From positions 1,488,001-1,552,000 of the forward strand of contig JAVLRN010000010.1 in the NCBI GenBank assembly GCA_032821775.1: a stretch of 64,000 nucleotides of DNA, read 5' to 3'. This document shows, piece by piece, positions 46,356 through 58,689 of the stretch (the first letter of the stretch is position 1; each line of letters begins with the position of its first letter). The position numbers were made by a program, and so were the translations under genes. A model generated the notes under the pieces. That model ran no database searches. It was not told where the DNA came from and worked only from the letters and a program-made list of their open reading frames with translations. The DNA is from Sanguinoderma infundibulare. Its lineage: Eukaryota; Basidiomycota; Agaricomycetes; Polyporales; Polyporaceae.

Positions 46356-47376
46356 ATGTTGCAGGAACACCTTGCAGAATACTTCCGGTTTCCTATGCCC
46401 ACGGGGTTGCATCGCTGTGATCACTGGTTCGCAGGACCGTCGGCTCTGGAAGTGCTCCCGCTGCCACCTTTCCCGCTACTGCAGCCCAGAATGCTACCCT
46501 CAGCACAAGCGAGTCCGTGTCTACGTGGTTGATCAGGCTCAGGCTTTCATAACGCAAACCTTCAGAGCCAAGTGCTGCTCGCTCGTCAATTGGCGAGCTG
46601 GGGAGAACGACGACATGGACCCCACCTCATCAGGTGGGGGCGAGACGTTCGTGGGCTTCCCGACGCGGGAGGCCTTCCTGCGCGCGTTCGAAGGCTTCAT
46701 GGAGGCCCGCACCTAGGCGTTCCGTGTCAACGCCCGCGCACTCATGCTCGCGCACGGCGGCCTCGCGTGGGCGCAGGGCCCGCCCCAGAAGATCATCCAA
46801 TTCCGGATGAAGCCGCGCTACGCGAACGCGTCCGCGGAGTGGGACCGCAACCATGCGACGCCGTTCAAGCTCGTTGCGTCGCTGCCCATCACGGTCGACG
46901 CGTACAACGCGTCTGTCGACGCCGCGAGCTGCTACGACGGACCCTCGATGGGCGAGGGGACGGAGCAGATGACGAAGCAGTGGCGCGAGCTGTTCGGACC
47001 GCTGTTCCTCGGGGTGTTGCCCGTGTTCGCGACGGTCGACGGCGTGTCGTTCACTGAGTTCGCGCAGTTTCTCAGCAGGCCACGCCGGGGATGCCTTCAC
47101 TGTCGGAGTCGACGAGGGGAGCGTTGCTGGCGGACGCTCATCCAGCGGAGCATCAACCATGGGTTCCCATTCCGGGTGATCGGCATGAACGCGTACCTTC
47201 CGCAACCGGGGAAGTACGAGCGTTCCCATGATCAGCAGAAGTGGGACTGGAAGCCGCTGATCGCGGACTGAGAAGCGTACCATGAGGGTCGGGAGCGTCT
47301 TGACGAAGCGATAAGGAGGTTGACATCGGGCATGACGGTGCCGGAGGTGATTGTCGATGCGCAGTTGCTGGACTAA
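46356..47376 (+). pseudogene. MYND zinc-finger protein, inactivated
   Basis: The reading begins MLQEHLAEYFRFPMPTGLHRCDH. A single missing base near 46425 then shifts the frame, inside the first zinc knuckle (expected CDHCGSQD). After it the frame gives the rest of the MYND finger: LWKCSRCHLSRYCSPECYPQHK. Two in-frame stops follow, each where a Trp would fit. TAG at 46714 sits between MEART and AFRVNARALMLAHGG, and TGA at 47269 sits between WKPLIAD and EAYHEGRERLDEA. The frame then continues to a natural-looking end at 47376 (VDAQLLD). MYND fingers bind proline-rich peptides. The mix of one deletion and two nonsense codons makes this a pseudogene rather than a misread intron. Confidence 0.8.
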
Positions 47377-47474
47377 ACATCCAAGTCACGTATATATAAT
47401 CTGTACGATTCGTTCACATGCACATCGCCCAGCGACTGCCTATGTTCGTATAAAGCCAATTAAGGTGCCTTGGG

Positions 47475-48138
47475 CTACTTGCAGTTGGTGACGACGCCGG
47501 TCGCTGCGGTCGCCGAGTTGATAAACTCCGTGTTCGCCATGTCCAACAAAGCGGACGTGCTGTTGTCCGTACTGCGACCAGGTAAAGGTCACGTAGTCAG
47601 TCACCGCGCGCGCCGAGAAAAGAGACTGGGACATACGAGGACAAATCGGCCAACGCGCCCTGGATCGCGGTGAGGTTCCCTCCAACCTGGTCGCGGAGGT
47701 TCGGGTCCGCCGCCTCTCCGTTGATGAGTGCGATGACTATCTGCTTGATGGCGCCGCCGGCACCCTGCGCACTCGACTGCAAGGTCTGAACGTCGTCCTC
47801 GACAGTGTTGTTCCTATTGAAGTCATGGGCACATTGGTTAGCTCGTGTGCCAGATGCCGCTGAGAGACGCGTTGTCGTACGCAGCGACGAGGTTCGTGTT
47901 GTTCCCTAGAGTGTTTACAACCCCGGCGAGTTGGGCAACGTGGAAGATGATCTCCGCGCGGTCGATGTTGCACTCGAGGTTGCCGAGCTGACGGCGAGCA
48001 GGAGCTGGAGCAGGTGTTAGATCAAGGTTCCACCCGACATGTGAGAAGACAGATCTTGTACTTACCAGCACTGGCGAACATGGCAGCCGCAAAGGCGACG
48101 TAGGCGACGAAACCGGCGGTAGCAAAGATACGAGCCAT
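47475..48138 (-). CDS. Small secreted two-cysteine protein, paralogue C
   Basis: Four exons on the reverse strand, about 156 residues. The signal peptide is ARIFATAGFVAYVAFAAAMFASAG. The mature protein opens APARRQLGNLECNIDRAEII, aligning with APVELTARQIGDLQCNINR of paralogue A. It continues NTLGNNTNLVAA, spliced to NNTVEDDVQTLQ, then QVGGNLTAIQGALADLSS and a last exon TDNSTSALLDMANTEFINSATAATG ending VVTNCK. The two Cys positions and three intron positions match paralogue A. A good TATA box lies about 145 bases upstream. Two or three NxT/S sequons suggest N-glycosylation. Function unknown. Confidence 0.75.
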
Positions 48139-48282
48139 GACGATAGGTATGATGATTGAAAGAAACAAAGAGGTGGTTGCAAAAGTATTAGGGACGAGAA
48201 CAAAGTGCTCGGACACCAGGCCGACTGAATGTGAAAGGAAGAGCGAGACGAAGATGACCCAATCTGCGCCGAGACCTCAGTG

Positions 48283-48290
48283 TTTTATAT
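48283..48290 (-). promoter_or_regulatory. TATA box for secreted protein C
   Basis: Reverse strand atataaaa, about 145 bases upstream of the ATG at 48138. Confidence 0.55.
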
Positions 48291-48299
48291 GCTGCAGGA

Positions 48300-48778
48300 T
48301 TGTTAGTGCGCACTGCAAAACTCGGCAAGGACAGACTACCGAGCCAGGGGAGAGAACAAGGCTACACACTGCACTTCAGCTTAGACTGCGACTGGTTCCC
48401 TCGTTGATGGCGCAGGACACCTTGCGGCTGAGGCGCGAGCATCATCCAATGCATTATCAACGCCCAACTGTCACTGCGCCTCGCGCGGCGGGGGCCTGCG
48501 CGCCAGCGGCGAACGTGAGCGCAGCAATGTTTCTACCTGTATCGCCCTTCTCAGCATTGTCTCCGAACACGGACATGACAAAAAGCAATTTCACTCACCG
48601 TGGAACTTAAATAACGGCATTTTCGGCATAAGAATTGGCAAAACCACGCAGAATAGCTGTGGGAGCCCTGATACATTCCGATGCCTGCGGTCGCAGGCAG
48701 GGTCCAGGGAACTCTCTAACACTGTAATTGAAGGAGGCTACATATTTCAGAAGAAGCGACGCTGATAAACCGGGTCCA
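48300..48778. other. Intergenic, VWA8 3' side
   Basis: Upstream sequence of secreted protein C and the 3' region of VWA8. No gene seen. Confidence 0.4.
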
Positions 48779-51700
48779 TTAATGGTCGACCATCGTCGAT
48801 AGAATACTCCGCAATACGGCCGGAATGTCTGCGGTGTTGGAAACCCGGTATCCTCGACCGGGGAGGCTCTTTGGTATCCTGTGCAACAAACCAACATGAA
48901 TATGTATCACCCATGATACGCACAGCAGGGTCTTACCACGCGACTTCGGAACCTTCGCCGATGCAAATCAAAGCAGTGTGGACCTTAGGGTTCCGGTTCA
49001 TGACGCGCTGAAGGTCTTCAGCGGTAATGTTGTACCGTGCGAAGTTAGCGTCGGTGAGGGCGATGACGAAGTAATCATCTATAATCCACGTTGAGGTTTG
49101 GAGAGCGATTCAAGGTCGAGGCATACTCACCGCCATCAAACTTTGCAACCTCCGTTACCGCCTTGTCGATTGCTTCCACTGCGGAGGCGATGAGTGGAGG
49201 TGTCGCATAAACCAACTCTTGTGCGTACCAGTGAAGTCACCGGCAAAGGTATACTGGGTGATCATCTCCATCTTGTCGACGACCTTCCACCTCTCCTTCA
49301 GCTCTAGCGGTTTGTCCGCTTCAACTAAGGCTATCTCTGGGGAATCACCAGACTATGGATTGACGTGAGTATGCGACATACGAATCGATGACCTGTCTTA
49401 CGTGGCCATATATCTATCGACAAACCTATTCAGCACAAGCAGGTGAGGCGAGAGAGAGCTGTCGACTTACATCCCACACGAACTTCTCCTTCCGCGTAAG
49501 TCGGTCGAAGGTCTCCATCAGCATCACAGCTACCAGGAGTAAGTACACATTCGCATGTTTCATCCACAAATAACGCTGCACCTGTTTCCATGCTCCGTCT
49601 GAGACGACCGTCAACTTGGAAGCGGTACCTATCACCTCAAGTCAGCGCGACGCTTCCTCCCTCTTTCACGACGCCTTCTACTCACATAGACGCGCTAATG
49701 TCGAACAGGAAGCGGATCCTCTTCGGCCTGGGTGATCGGGACGTCAACACGAAGACCCTTCCACCACAGTGCGGGAGACTTACTTCAACTGCGGACGACC
49801 CAACTCCGGCTTTGCCATCCCACGCCGCTTGTAGACCGTCGCCTCGCCCGTCAGCCCCTCGGTAAGACGACTGTCATCGAGCTCGCCGTCGGTCTGCCGC
49901 TTGACCCAAACGCGCTCTTCCTCGCGCGCTGCCAAATCTAGAACGCGAAGCCGAATGTCAAATAAACGTAACGTTTGCAACATGGGCAGCACTAGCACCG
50001 ACTTTCGAGCAGATCGTGCAACTGCGCAATGTGGCCCTCGACAGCAGCCAGCAAAGAGCCGTAGAGCTTCGCCTCTCCGGCGCTCATGTTGAGCTCCTCG
50101 AGGCGCCTCGCCAGCTCCTGACGTGCCATCTCGCGCGCCCTTTCCTTGATATGATCGGGCACGTCGTTCTTGAGAGTGTCTGGAACCTATGATGCTTGAC
50201 GTTGACATCTGCAGAGCTGAATAGGAACAGCAACAGCTTGCCTGGTTGATGTCGTGGCCCTTGAACAAACGCATATATCCGCCTCTGCCGCCGAGGCCAG
50301 CAGTATCGCGACCTCCAGTCTGGTGGGTCGCGTAATCAGCCACTCGGACTATTCATCTGAAGACAATATGACACTCACTCCCCCAGCCCAGGTGTTACCG
50401 CCAGTATGCGCTTCGTTGTTCGGATCCTCCTTGCCGAACTTGGGTCCGTTAAGACTGGTATCGCCCTTGGGCTCGAACTTCAAATCGAGCACTTGCTTCT
50501 CCGTCGCCTCCCTCGCCGCGCTGATACCCAGCTTCTTGACAATCAGGCTGCAGGTCGATGTTAGGGGCGGCAGAAGCTAACTACTGCCGATACGAATGCG
50601 CACCCATTGCGATCTAAGACATCTGCAAGCTTGGAGATCGTCTCAGGCCTATAGATGTCGAAGTCAAAGACGTTGCGCAGCGCGACCTCGAGCGAATCGC
50701 TCGGATACGCTTGCATGTGCCGGACAAGGTTCAACAGCTCTGTTCATGTTCGTCAACTATCATCCCGCATGACGCTGCATAGGGGGACTTGCCTCGGAGC
50801 GAGTATGGGTATGTCAAGGTACCGGCGTCGTAGGCGCGCCTCAGGTCCTGGAACGCAGCAACCAGCCGAAGAATCATGTCCTCGCTCAGCTGCGGCGCCA
50901 GTTGAGAGAGCAGCTTCCTCTCGCTCGCCATGTCGGGGTTCGTCACGGCGTGGCAGCAGAAGTTGTCGCCGAGCACCTGCAAGAAGTGGTTTCCGAGGAA
51001 AGCTGGTGAAGCCACATCAGAGACGGGATAGCAACGACTAGGAAGCCAGAGGATAACGCACGATATCCAGGACGATTCGCAAGGAGAATCAGGCGGAAGT
51101 TGGGGTGAACCACGATATCGCCCTCGCGTTCCTTCATCTGCCGCACGCGTCGTCCGTCAGCGAGGGTGAGCTGCCCATGGCCCGCGAGGCTACGGAAGAT
51201 GGCCACGACGTGTTCGGCAGCCTTGTCCGCCTCGTCTATCACGATGACCCGTCCCATTTGTATGGCCCGGAGGAGCGGCGAGTCGGTGTACTTGATGACG
51301 CCGTTCTCGAGGACGGTCTGGAACATTAGCTGGTTTACGGTGGTATCTCTATGCAGCTGGATATACTCTCTAGGGCGTCCCAGGAGCTGCCTCCGACGTC
51401 AGAACGACGGTGAGACGAAGTATGCCTGCGATCCTTACTTGGCATAATCTACGAAATGCAGACTTCAGAAGGCTGAGATCTCGCAACGAGCACTGAACAC
51501 TCACCGGTCGATAACCTTGTTCTTCCCGACACCCTAAAACAGACAATTCCATGTACAATCCGAACCATCAAACGGTTTACTGAACGCACCTGGTTCCCCA
51601 ACAAAACGAGATGCTCGCCCAACACCTCTAAGTCTATCGCTAAATCGCGCATCAAGCCCGTCTGCAAGCTGTTGTCGTAAAAGTGATCCATGTGTGGAAC

Positions 51701-54360
51701 ATGCGGCATCCCCTCGGGATCCTGGCTCCGGTCGAAGAATGGGATGAACGTCGCGCCGGCACCATCATCGGTGCCCTGCGGCGGGAACCACACGCCTCTG
51801 TCGCGGACTTCAGGTGAAGGGTTGAACTGCGCGCCATATGCGTAAACATGAACAAACGATCAGCGTCTCATCTTGACATTCTATCTGTCCGAGATCTCCG
51901 GCTGCGCGTACATACCGTGCGCGCAACGCAGCGAACGGGGAACGCGGCGACGAGAGACAAGCAAAGCGAGGGAACGACACTCACAGCAGGCGTGCGTTTC
52001 TTGATTCCCGTCTCCTCAAAGACGTTCTGCAAGTTCATCGCCTCCGTCGCAGGGAGGAACTCCGCAAGCACTGCGCGGCTGAGCAGCACATGGAGGTCCG
52101 CCGCCGCAGTCGGGAACTGCGCGACGCGGCGGGCGATGCGCATGAGCGCCCGCGTGCCCAGCTTCCTGTTCTTCTGCGCCGCCTCCGCCGTCATGCTCGT
52201 CCTATACCTATCGGCGAAGCGCAGGAGTGTGTCGACGGCGGGCGCGGGGCAGCCGGTCTGGTGGAGGACGTGCGCCTCCTCCGCGCGGGACATTGGCTGC
52301 GCCGCGACGGGGAAGAACATGTTCGCATGTTCGTCCGCGAGCCAGTCCTTGAGCGGGAGCGACTTTGACGCGGTGCTGATGATGCGGAAGGCGCTGTGGG
52401 CGACGGATAGGTCGGGCGAGGGCTCCTGAAAAACCGGACGGTGAGCACTCATGCGTTGTGTGCACGAATAGAATCACCTCTCCGTCCAGGATGCGCCGCA
52501 CGATTCGCTTCTTCTCCCAAAGCTCGACTTCCCGATCCTGCGTGAAGCGCGCAAGCGATCCCGCCGTCGAGCCCATCACGTCCAACCCAGCGAGGTGCAC
52601 TAGTCGACCTTCCCATGCTCCTTCGACCAACGGTGCCGGCTCCCAAGTCGTCGCCCCGCCATCCTCGATCTTTCTCCGCATAATGAGCTCGCGCCCGCCG
52701 AGCTCCTTGTACATATGTACGTCCTCCAGCTCGTACCCGAGTACGTCAGCGAACGTCCGGACCAGCGTCGTGGTCGAGCATGACGCGGTCGACGGCAGCG
52801 CCGGCGGCACGTACGAGATGTCCCAACCAAGTGCGTGCACCTGCAGCAGCGCGGTGAGGAGGCCCATGAACCGCGCGCTTGGGACAAAGTCCAGGAACTC
52901 CGGATTCACGAAGGGGAAAACGAGGTATTCTTGCGGGCCCGCGGCGACGTCGGCCTCGACTGTCTTGCCTGACGGATGATCAAAATGGACGCGCGCGGTG
53001 CGGTCGTCGACGCGGTCAATGCGCGCAAGGCGGTAGCCGAGCAGGCCTGCATCGTCCTCGAACCCGATGAGGTTCGGGCTGCCAAGCTCGCGGAAGCCTG
53101 CTTCCTCGAATTGGCTGGAGAGTATCGCCCACGCGACAAAGGGGCTGTGGATCAGGGCGGGATGGATGGAGAGGACGAGGCGTGCAAGTTGCTCTGATGG
53201 TAACGTCTCTGGGGGAGAGAAGAGGGCAAATAGGGCGGCGACCTTGGCCAGGGCCGTCTGCGGGAAAGCGGGGAGAGACGACCTCGCGACCGGGTCGAGC
53301 GAGTGGCGAGATTCACTGGCAATTTGCGTGGATGCGATGATGTCCCGGAGCTTCTGATATAATGGTAAAGTAAGGACGGAATTGGGGACCGATGCACCGG
53401 TGCGCTGAACAGCGATCAGAGCTCCCAAGGGATCGACAAAACGCGCTTGAAAGCGGCTACGGAATGGGGGGTCAAGAGGGTAGCCGGGATAAGGAGGAAC
53501 GGGAGCGGCGATGGCTATGACGCGGAAATTCTTGTGTGCGGGTATGAAGGTCGCGGATTCCGTCTCTAAAGAGTCTAGGAGAGCATACCGATGCGGGTGG
53601 ACGATATGCGTGCCATCGTCAAGGTTCCTATAATGTTGATTGGTAAGAGACGCAGTCTGATCGAACATGTTGGTAAAATTTATACATTTCCCTGTTCTCC
53701 AACAAGTTGTTTAGGACCTGAAAAATGATAGGTCACAATGATAGGTCCTAGTCGGCACAGGGAAATACACGTACCGGCATAATGCCACGCTCGGCCTTCT
53801 CTATGCCTTCTATGATGAGGACACGACCATGCTTGACGGCACGGACTGCAGCACTGTCGACGTAGACCAAATTGCCGCCCGCTCGAATCTCTCGGCCCTG
53901 CTTCAACTCGGTCTCCCCGATGTCGCGGTGAAGGGCCACAAACTCGTACTCTGAGTTGATCAGACTAACATCGATGAGCACCACAAGATTGATATCTGGC
54001 GACCGGATGTCCTCGTTCGCACAACGACCCAGACCCTTTCCGCCTCCCTGCAAAGTGAAGTGCTTACCGGCAGAAAGTGAGAGCGAGGCGGCGGGCGTAA
54101 GGACCTGGTTGAGAGACCAAGAAGACATCCTGTCCAAGCAAGTACTTCTGCAAGATGAAATGCAGGTTGTCGAGGTTGAATGGGTCGGAGGTGTCGAGTA
54201 GAACATCTTCGCCATGTGGTAGTCGGCTGGGATCAGAAGATGCGAGGATGTCGTGTGAGATGTCTCCGAGTTTCAGGACGCCTAGCGTCTGAGGAGGGGA
54301 TGCGACGCCATTGAGGACGTGCTTAAGACGCCTGCTCGCTGTAGACGTTGGGTGGGACAT
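48779..54360 (-). CDS. VWA8: VWA8-type AAA+ ATPase with von Willebrand factor A domain
   Basis: A long multi-exon reverse-strand gene beginning MSHPTSTASRRLKHVL and ending GYRVSNTADIPAVLRSILSTMVDH. Three dynein-like AAA modules are visible. The first has KYLLGQDVFLVSQPGP, the equivalent of GPPGP in animal VWA8, then LHRDIGETELKQGREIRAGG, EGIEKAERGIMPVLNNLL and PLDPPFRSRFQAR. The second has FADVLGYELEDVHMY and WEPAPLVEGAWEGRLVHLAG, but no Walker A. The third has GVGKNKVIDR (Walker A), SPLLRAIQMGRVIVIDEADKA (Walker B) and FRLILLANRPGY. The C-terminal VWA domain has an intact MIDAS start FLFDISASMYRF and SGDSPEIALVEADKP. Animal VWA8 is a mitochondrial matrix-side ATPase; the basic N-terminus here would fit import. 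Exons are short and numerous, and internal boundaries were not all resolved. Confidence 0.9.
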
Positions 54361-54827
54361 TCTTGAACTGAACCCATACAGTCCCCATGCTCATGAGTTT
54401 GTGCGTGCCGTGGAAGTCAATGCGCACTCACCGTATTAATGCCTGCCACCTCAATCCCAAGCATGCAACGCCTCCTCCGCTTCGAAGGCGTCGTAAAGCG
54501 AGCGTCGTGAACGTTGTGATGGGGTCAGAGAGGCAAGGGAGAAGTCATTGCATTGGGGACCAGTTGGATATCATGTTCCAAGCTCTGGGACTCGGTCGGG
54601 CTGAGTGAGAGCCCGGTGCGGTCGTTGGGGCCGGACTGCCGAACGGCGGCACAGCCACCCCACGTGGATGGGGGGTCACCTGCTTAGCCGTCGCTTCGTC
54701 TCCTCCTCACCACTCGCCTCGACTACCGAGCTTTCATCTCTTGCTTGTGATCTTCGGACGGTCATTTTTCATTGCTTTCACCTTCAACAAGATATCGACA
54801 AACATTGAAGGCTTTTCTCTCACTACG
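54361..54827. promoter_or_regulatory. Shared promoter region, VWA8 and CLN3
   Basis: 467 bases separate the two start codons, which face away from each other. A T/C-rich stretch (about 54690-54820) precedes the CLN3 start. No TATA box is clear. Confidence 0.5.
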
Positions 54828-57123
54828 ATGAGCCGAGGAGAGCCGAGGAGGAGCGTTGACGAGGACGGCGAGGCACTGTTGTCCGAAGACCTCGATACCC
54901 CTGATATCACTTCCAAGTCAGGTAGGTATAGCGGAGATCATCGTTGAACGAGGCGCATGGACCGGCGTGGGCACTCGCCTGGGTTACCAGAATCGCATCT
55001 GTGGGGGGACTGTAAAGTCTCAATCTCATCGCCTTACCATATATCGCTCATTTGGCTGAAAGCAGATCACCGCAAGCTCCTCATCAAACTAGGCGCATCC
55101 TTCTTCTTGTTCGGCCTTATAAACAACGGTCAGTCTCCGTCACGTTCTTCCCCGTGTGCCCTTGACGAATCATACATCACAGTGCTCTACGTGATAATCC
55201 TCTCTGCCGCCTTAGACCTTGTCCCGCCGTCCACCCCCAAAGGCATCATCGCCTTTTGCAACATCTTTCCTGCTCTGGTTGCCAAGCTCGGATGGCCATA
55301 CTTGCTTAAAGGCCGGATACGCTACGCACGGAGGATCATTGGTTGTACGGCTATCAGCGTCGGGGGAATGTTGGTGCGTTTCATTTCTTGTCCCCTATGT
55401 GCATTCGATCCGATGGCTTCCTGCAGGTCGTTGCTCTCTTTGATGGCCTTTACATGAGACTGTTGGGCATATGTTTTGCATCTTTCTCGTCTGGTGAGTA
55501 CACATCCTTTCTTTCCCCACACCCTCCAGGCCACCCACGTTCGAGCTTCATGTGCTGGCAAGAAGCATATGGCTCCCGCTTCTACACATATGTCACAGTG
55601 TGTCGTTCGTTACGTGCGCGAAGTCGACTGAACGTTTGGTTCCGGTCCATCTGCTCGGTTGCTTACGGCCGTGTTACGTAGCGGCGCTTTTCCAATTGAG
55701 ATCACTTTATTGATGATTTAAACCGCAGGTCTTGGCGAGCTAACATTCCTGCAGCTATCCACTCGGTACCACCCACCCAAGGTAGCTGGCCACAGCGTAG
55801 GGTACGCACCACTACTGGTCAGATAGCCAATTGGAATTCACCGTCAATTCGTACCGTAGCTACTTCGCGTCCGGGACCGGTGGCGCAGGTCTCGTGGGTG
55901 CATTCCTCTGGTGGGAGCTCCGAGGGCTTGGTGTTCGCATCGGCGTTGGTCTCTCCTCGGTATGTGTTCGCACTATATCCCGTTCCACATGTTAACCAAG
56001 CTTCCAAATAGTTCCTACCGTTCATCATCCCAGTAGCATACTACTTCATTCTCCCTCGCCCCGACCGATTTTTCCCGGGCGCGGTTTATGAGCCCGAGGC
56101 CCCTCTTTCAGCGTCTTACACCCAACTACCGAACGAAGAGGATGAGTCCGACTCTATCATGGTGACGGAGTCGGAGGCGACTGTGACTGCACCTATTGCA
56201 CTGAGCATCGAAGACAAATGGAGGCTTGCGAAACCTATGCTCATGAAGTACATGCTACCATTGTGTACGTGTTTGTGATCGATTCTTGTCGGATATGCGG
56301 ACTGATGTGTGTTTTGCAGTTTGCGTTTACATGGTTCGTTGAAATTCTAGTCTTATTACATGGGCGATATTCCTTGCGGCTCCGCTGACACACATTCCAC
56401 AGTTCGAGTACACCATCAACCAGGGTATCGCACCCACGCTAGTGTACCCGGTCCCTGCATCAGACAAGAACTGGCTCATGAGCAAGATCATCAAGTCCAT
56501 CCGCGACTACTACCCACTCTGGCAGGTGCGCTACCCCTCTCCCACCATTTCTTTCTCGCCTTGTCCCACTCACTCCAACCATCCGCAGCTCGTCTACCAG
56601 ACGACCGTCTTCCTCTCCCGCTCGTCCATCACTTTCGGCCTCCCGCCACTCCCAGGAAACCTGCTCTCCGCCCCAGCGATCCTCCAGGGCTTTATCCTCA
56701 CCACCCTCGCCTTCGAGTCCGCCGTTGGCATCTTCGGCGACGCGAACGAGGGCGCCAGCTTCGCCTTCGTCTTCCTCCTCATCAGCATCGAGGGCATCTG
56801 CGGCGGCCTCGCGTAGTGCGTCCATTTCTCCCCTTCTCACGTCTCCCCTCCCACTCTGTTCCCCTCTCCTTGCACATTTGTTACGGTGCTGACGAACGCC
56901 GACACGCAGCGTGAACGTGTTCTACCGGATCAACCAGGAGAAGCACGACACGCCAGGCGTGGACCCCGAGCGCGCGAAGCAGGAGCGCGAGTTCAAGATC
57001 GGCTCGATCGGCCTCGCGGACTCGACCGGCATCCTCATGGCCTCCCTCCTCGCGGTGCCGACCGAGATCGAGCTGTGCAGGGTGCAGATCGCCCGGGGGA
57101 AGCGCTTCTGCGAGAGCTTGTGA
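54828..57123 (+). CDS. CLN3: CLN3/battenin family vacuolar membrane protein
   Basis: About ten exons. Start MSRGEPRRSVDEDGEALLSED, an acidic cytosolic tail. Family blocks follow in order: LLIKLGASFFLFGLINN, VLYVIILSAALDLVPPSTPKG, ALVAKLGWPYLLKGRIRY, LGICFASFSSGLGELTFLQLS, YFASGTGGAGLVGAFLWW, LPFIIPVAYYFILPRP, FEYTINQGIAPTLVYPVP, IIKSIRDYYPLWQLVYQTTVF, LPGNLLSAPAILQGFIL and a C-terminus with NVFYRINQEK and GILMASLLAVPTEIELC. The last exon ends at 57123. Battenin (Btn1 in yeast) lies in the vacuolar or lysosomal membrane and affects pH and basic amino acid balance. Multiple membrane helices are evident. It faces VWA8 head to head and runs tail to tail with the hydrophobin gene. Confidence 0.92.
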
Positions 57124-57876
57124 TGGAGGCGGAAACACTAGAGGGAAGAGAGACTCGGAGCACAGACGCAGAGGACATGCGCATTGGCAGCGGACATTGG
57201 CGTGGGCATTGAGATGCAACGCGTTAGAGAGGCGGTGAATGCGTACCGTATATCGACGCGTGGAGATGCTAATTCGGGGATATGCGTAAGGTCGTTCTAA
57301 CAGGGTATTGTACGAATATATATTCGATTCCACTACGACCAGGCAGTACTGTGGCCTCTACTGACGGGCAGCGCGTGGATAGTCGGCGCGGGGAATGTGG
57401 AAGGGCGCGTAAGGGTTGCTGAAACCAACGCATGCATACTACATGCCATAGGCGTGGCAAAGCACCCGTTCGTATGGCGAGCATTTAATGTTGGCCATCA
57501 CTCACCGAAACCATTAATCCAAGAAAAATGCTTATTTGTTAGGGCCTGCGCGTGGTCAAAGCTGCATCGTAACCGATTGACTCTATCAATGCAACCCTGG
57601 CAACTGAATCGATTTGAATGGAACGGCTACCGCGAGACCTGCAAGTTCATCTCTCACAACCCTATTCTCCGCTCGCTTTGCTCCCTGGCTGTGAATATGC
57701 ACAACGATGCCACACGTTCGCAACTCACAAATAGGACGCAACGCCGGAGCAACATGACACACATAACCGTTCCCCAAAAGGCTCCGATTACCATCAAGCG
57801 CAAATAATCGATGGCAATCTCTACATTAGACTGAACCTAAGGCATCCCCTTCTAACCCAACCACGGTCCAAACAGC
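57124..57876. other. Intergenic between convergent CLN3 and hydrophobin genes
   Basis: Contains both 3' regions. A forward open frame at 57397-57807 has no recognisable features and is not supported as a gene. Confidence 0.45.
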
Positions 57877-58323
57877 TCAAAGCTCGATGGGAATGCAGCC
57901 GATGGAAATGAGACCGCCCTGCCAGCCAAAACACGTAAGCCGCCTATTCCTGTTGATGTTCAGGCATTGGAATGCGACACTTACGACATTGTTGTTTTGG
58001 CAGCAGACGGGCTGCTGGGAGCAGGCGGAGCCGCCGCCGACCCCAATGACGGAGAGCGGGGAGCACTGGAGACCGAGCTTGCCAGTGATGCCCTCGAGGC
58101 TAAGGCCGAGGAGGGAGAGGATGCCAGAGCCCGCCGCAGAGTCGGTCTGTGACGCGAAGAAGGGACATTAGCACCATGTCAATGGAGGAGGGATGGGCGC
58201 ACTCACGTCCTCGAGGCTGTTGCAGCACTGCACTGCGCCGGTGTTGCAGCTGCCAGAGTCGGCGGCCGCAAGGAGGGGGAGAGCGAAGAGGGCGGTGGCA
58301 ACAACAGCGACACGAGCGAACAT
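57877..58323 (-). CDS. Class I hydrophobin
   Basis: Three exons on the reverse strand (58323-58207, 58146-57985, 57918-57877), 106 residues. The signal peptide is FARVAVVATALFALPLLAAA. All eight cysteines are present in the order C-x6-CC-x32-C-x13-C-x5-CC-x12-C: Cys26, 33, 34, 67, 81, 87, 88 and 101. These spacings are within the class I range. The ends of the mature protein are DSGSCNTGAVQCC and ISIGCIPIEL, typical of mushroom hydrophobins. Such proteins self-assemble at air-water interfaces and coat aerial hyphae and fruiting bodies. A TATA-like box lies about 145 bases upstream of the ATG. Confidence 0.95.
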
Positions 58324-58466
58324 GGTGGAGATGAAAAGATGGTCAACAAAGATAGAGGCCGATGCGAGGGTATTGGTTGCGTCCGGGTGCTGGTGCTGGA
58401 ACTACGAGTGGGAGAGATGAGCGACTGACTGCGAGCTGAGGTGTTTACAGCTACCTCTGGAGGTTC

Positions 58467-58472
58467 TTATAC
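58467..58472 (-). promoter_or_regulatory. TATA-like box of the hydrophobin gene
   Basis: Reverse strand tataag within a short GC-rich surround, about 145 bases upstream of the start codon at 58323. Confidence 0.5.
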
Positions 58473-58689
58473 TGGAGGTCGATGGTCTGTGCGTCGGCCT
58501 GACTCCCTGCCAGCAGTCCTCAAGGCTTCCGTGGCACGGGCATAGTGAGCCGTCGGCGGCGCGCGAAGGTGGTCGAGCCTTCACCGGTTAAGCTCGATGG
58601 TGCGAGGCGACATCAAGGCTGGACTTAGCCGTTTACCTACCCCTTCGCGCCCCGGCCGCAGCATGATGCATCAAATTGGCCCTTTAACG

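Noticed and set aside
42348..48138. Small secreted trio as hydrophobins
   Set aside because: Only two cysteines each, whereas hydrophobins need eight in a fixed pattern. The true hydrophobin in the window is at 57877-58323.
57397..57807. Open frame of 136 codons between CLN3 and hydrophobin
   Set aside because: Lies in the convergent 3' regions, with no motif and no start or splice context.
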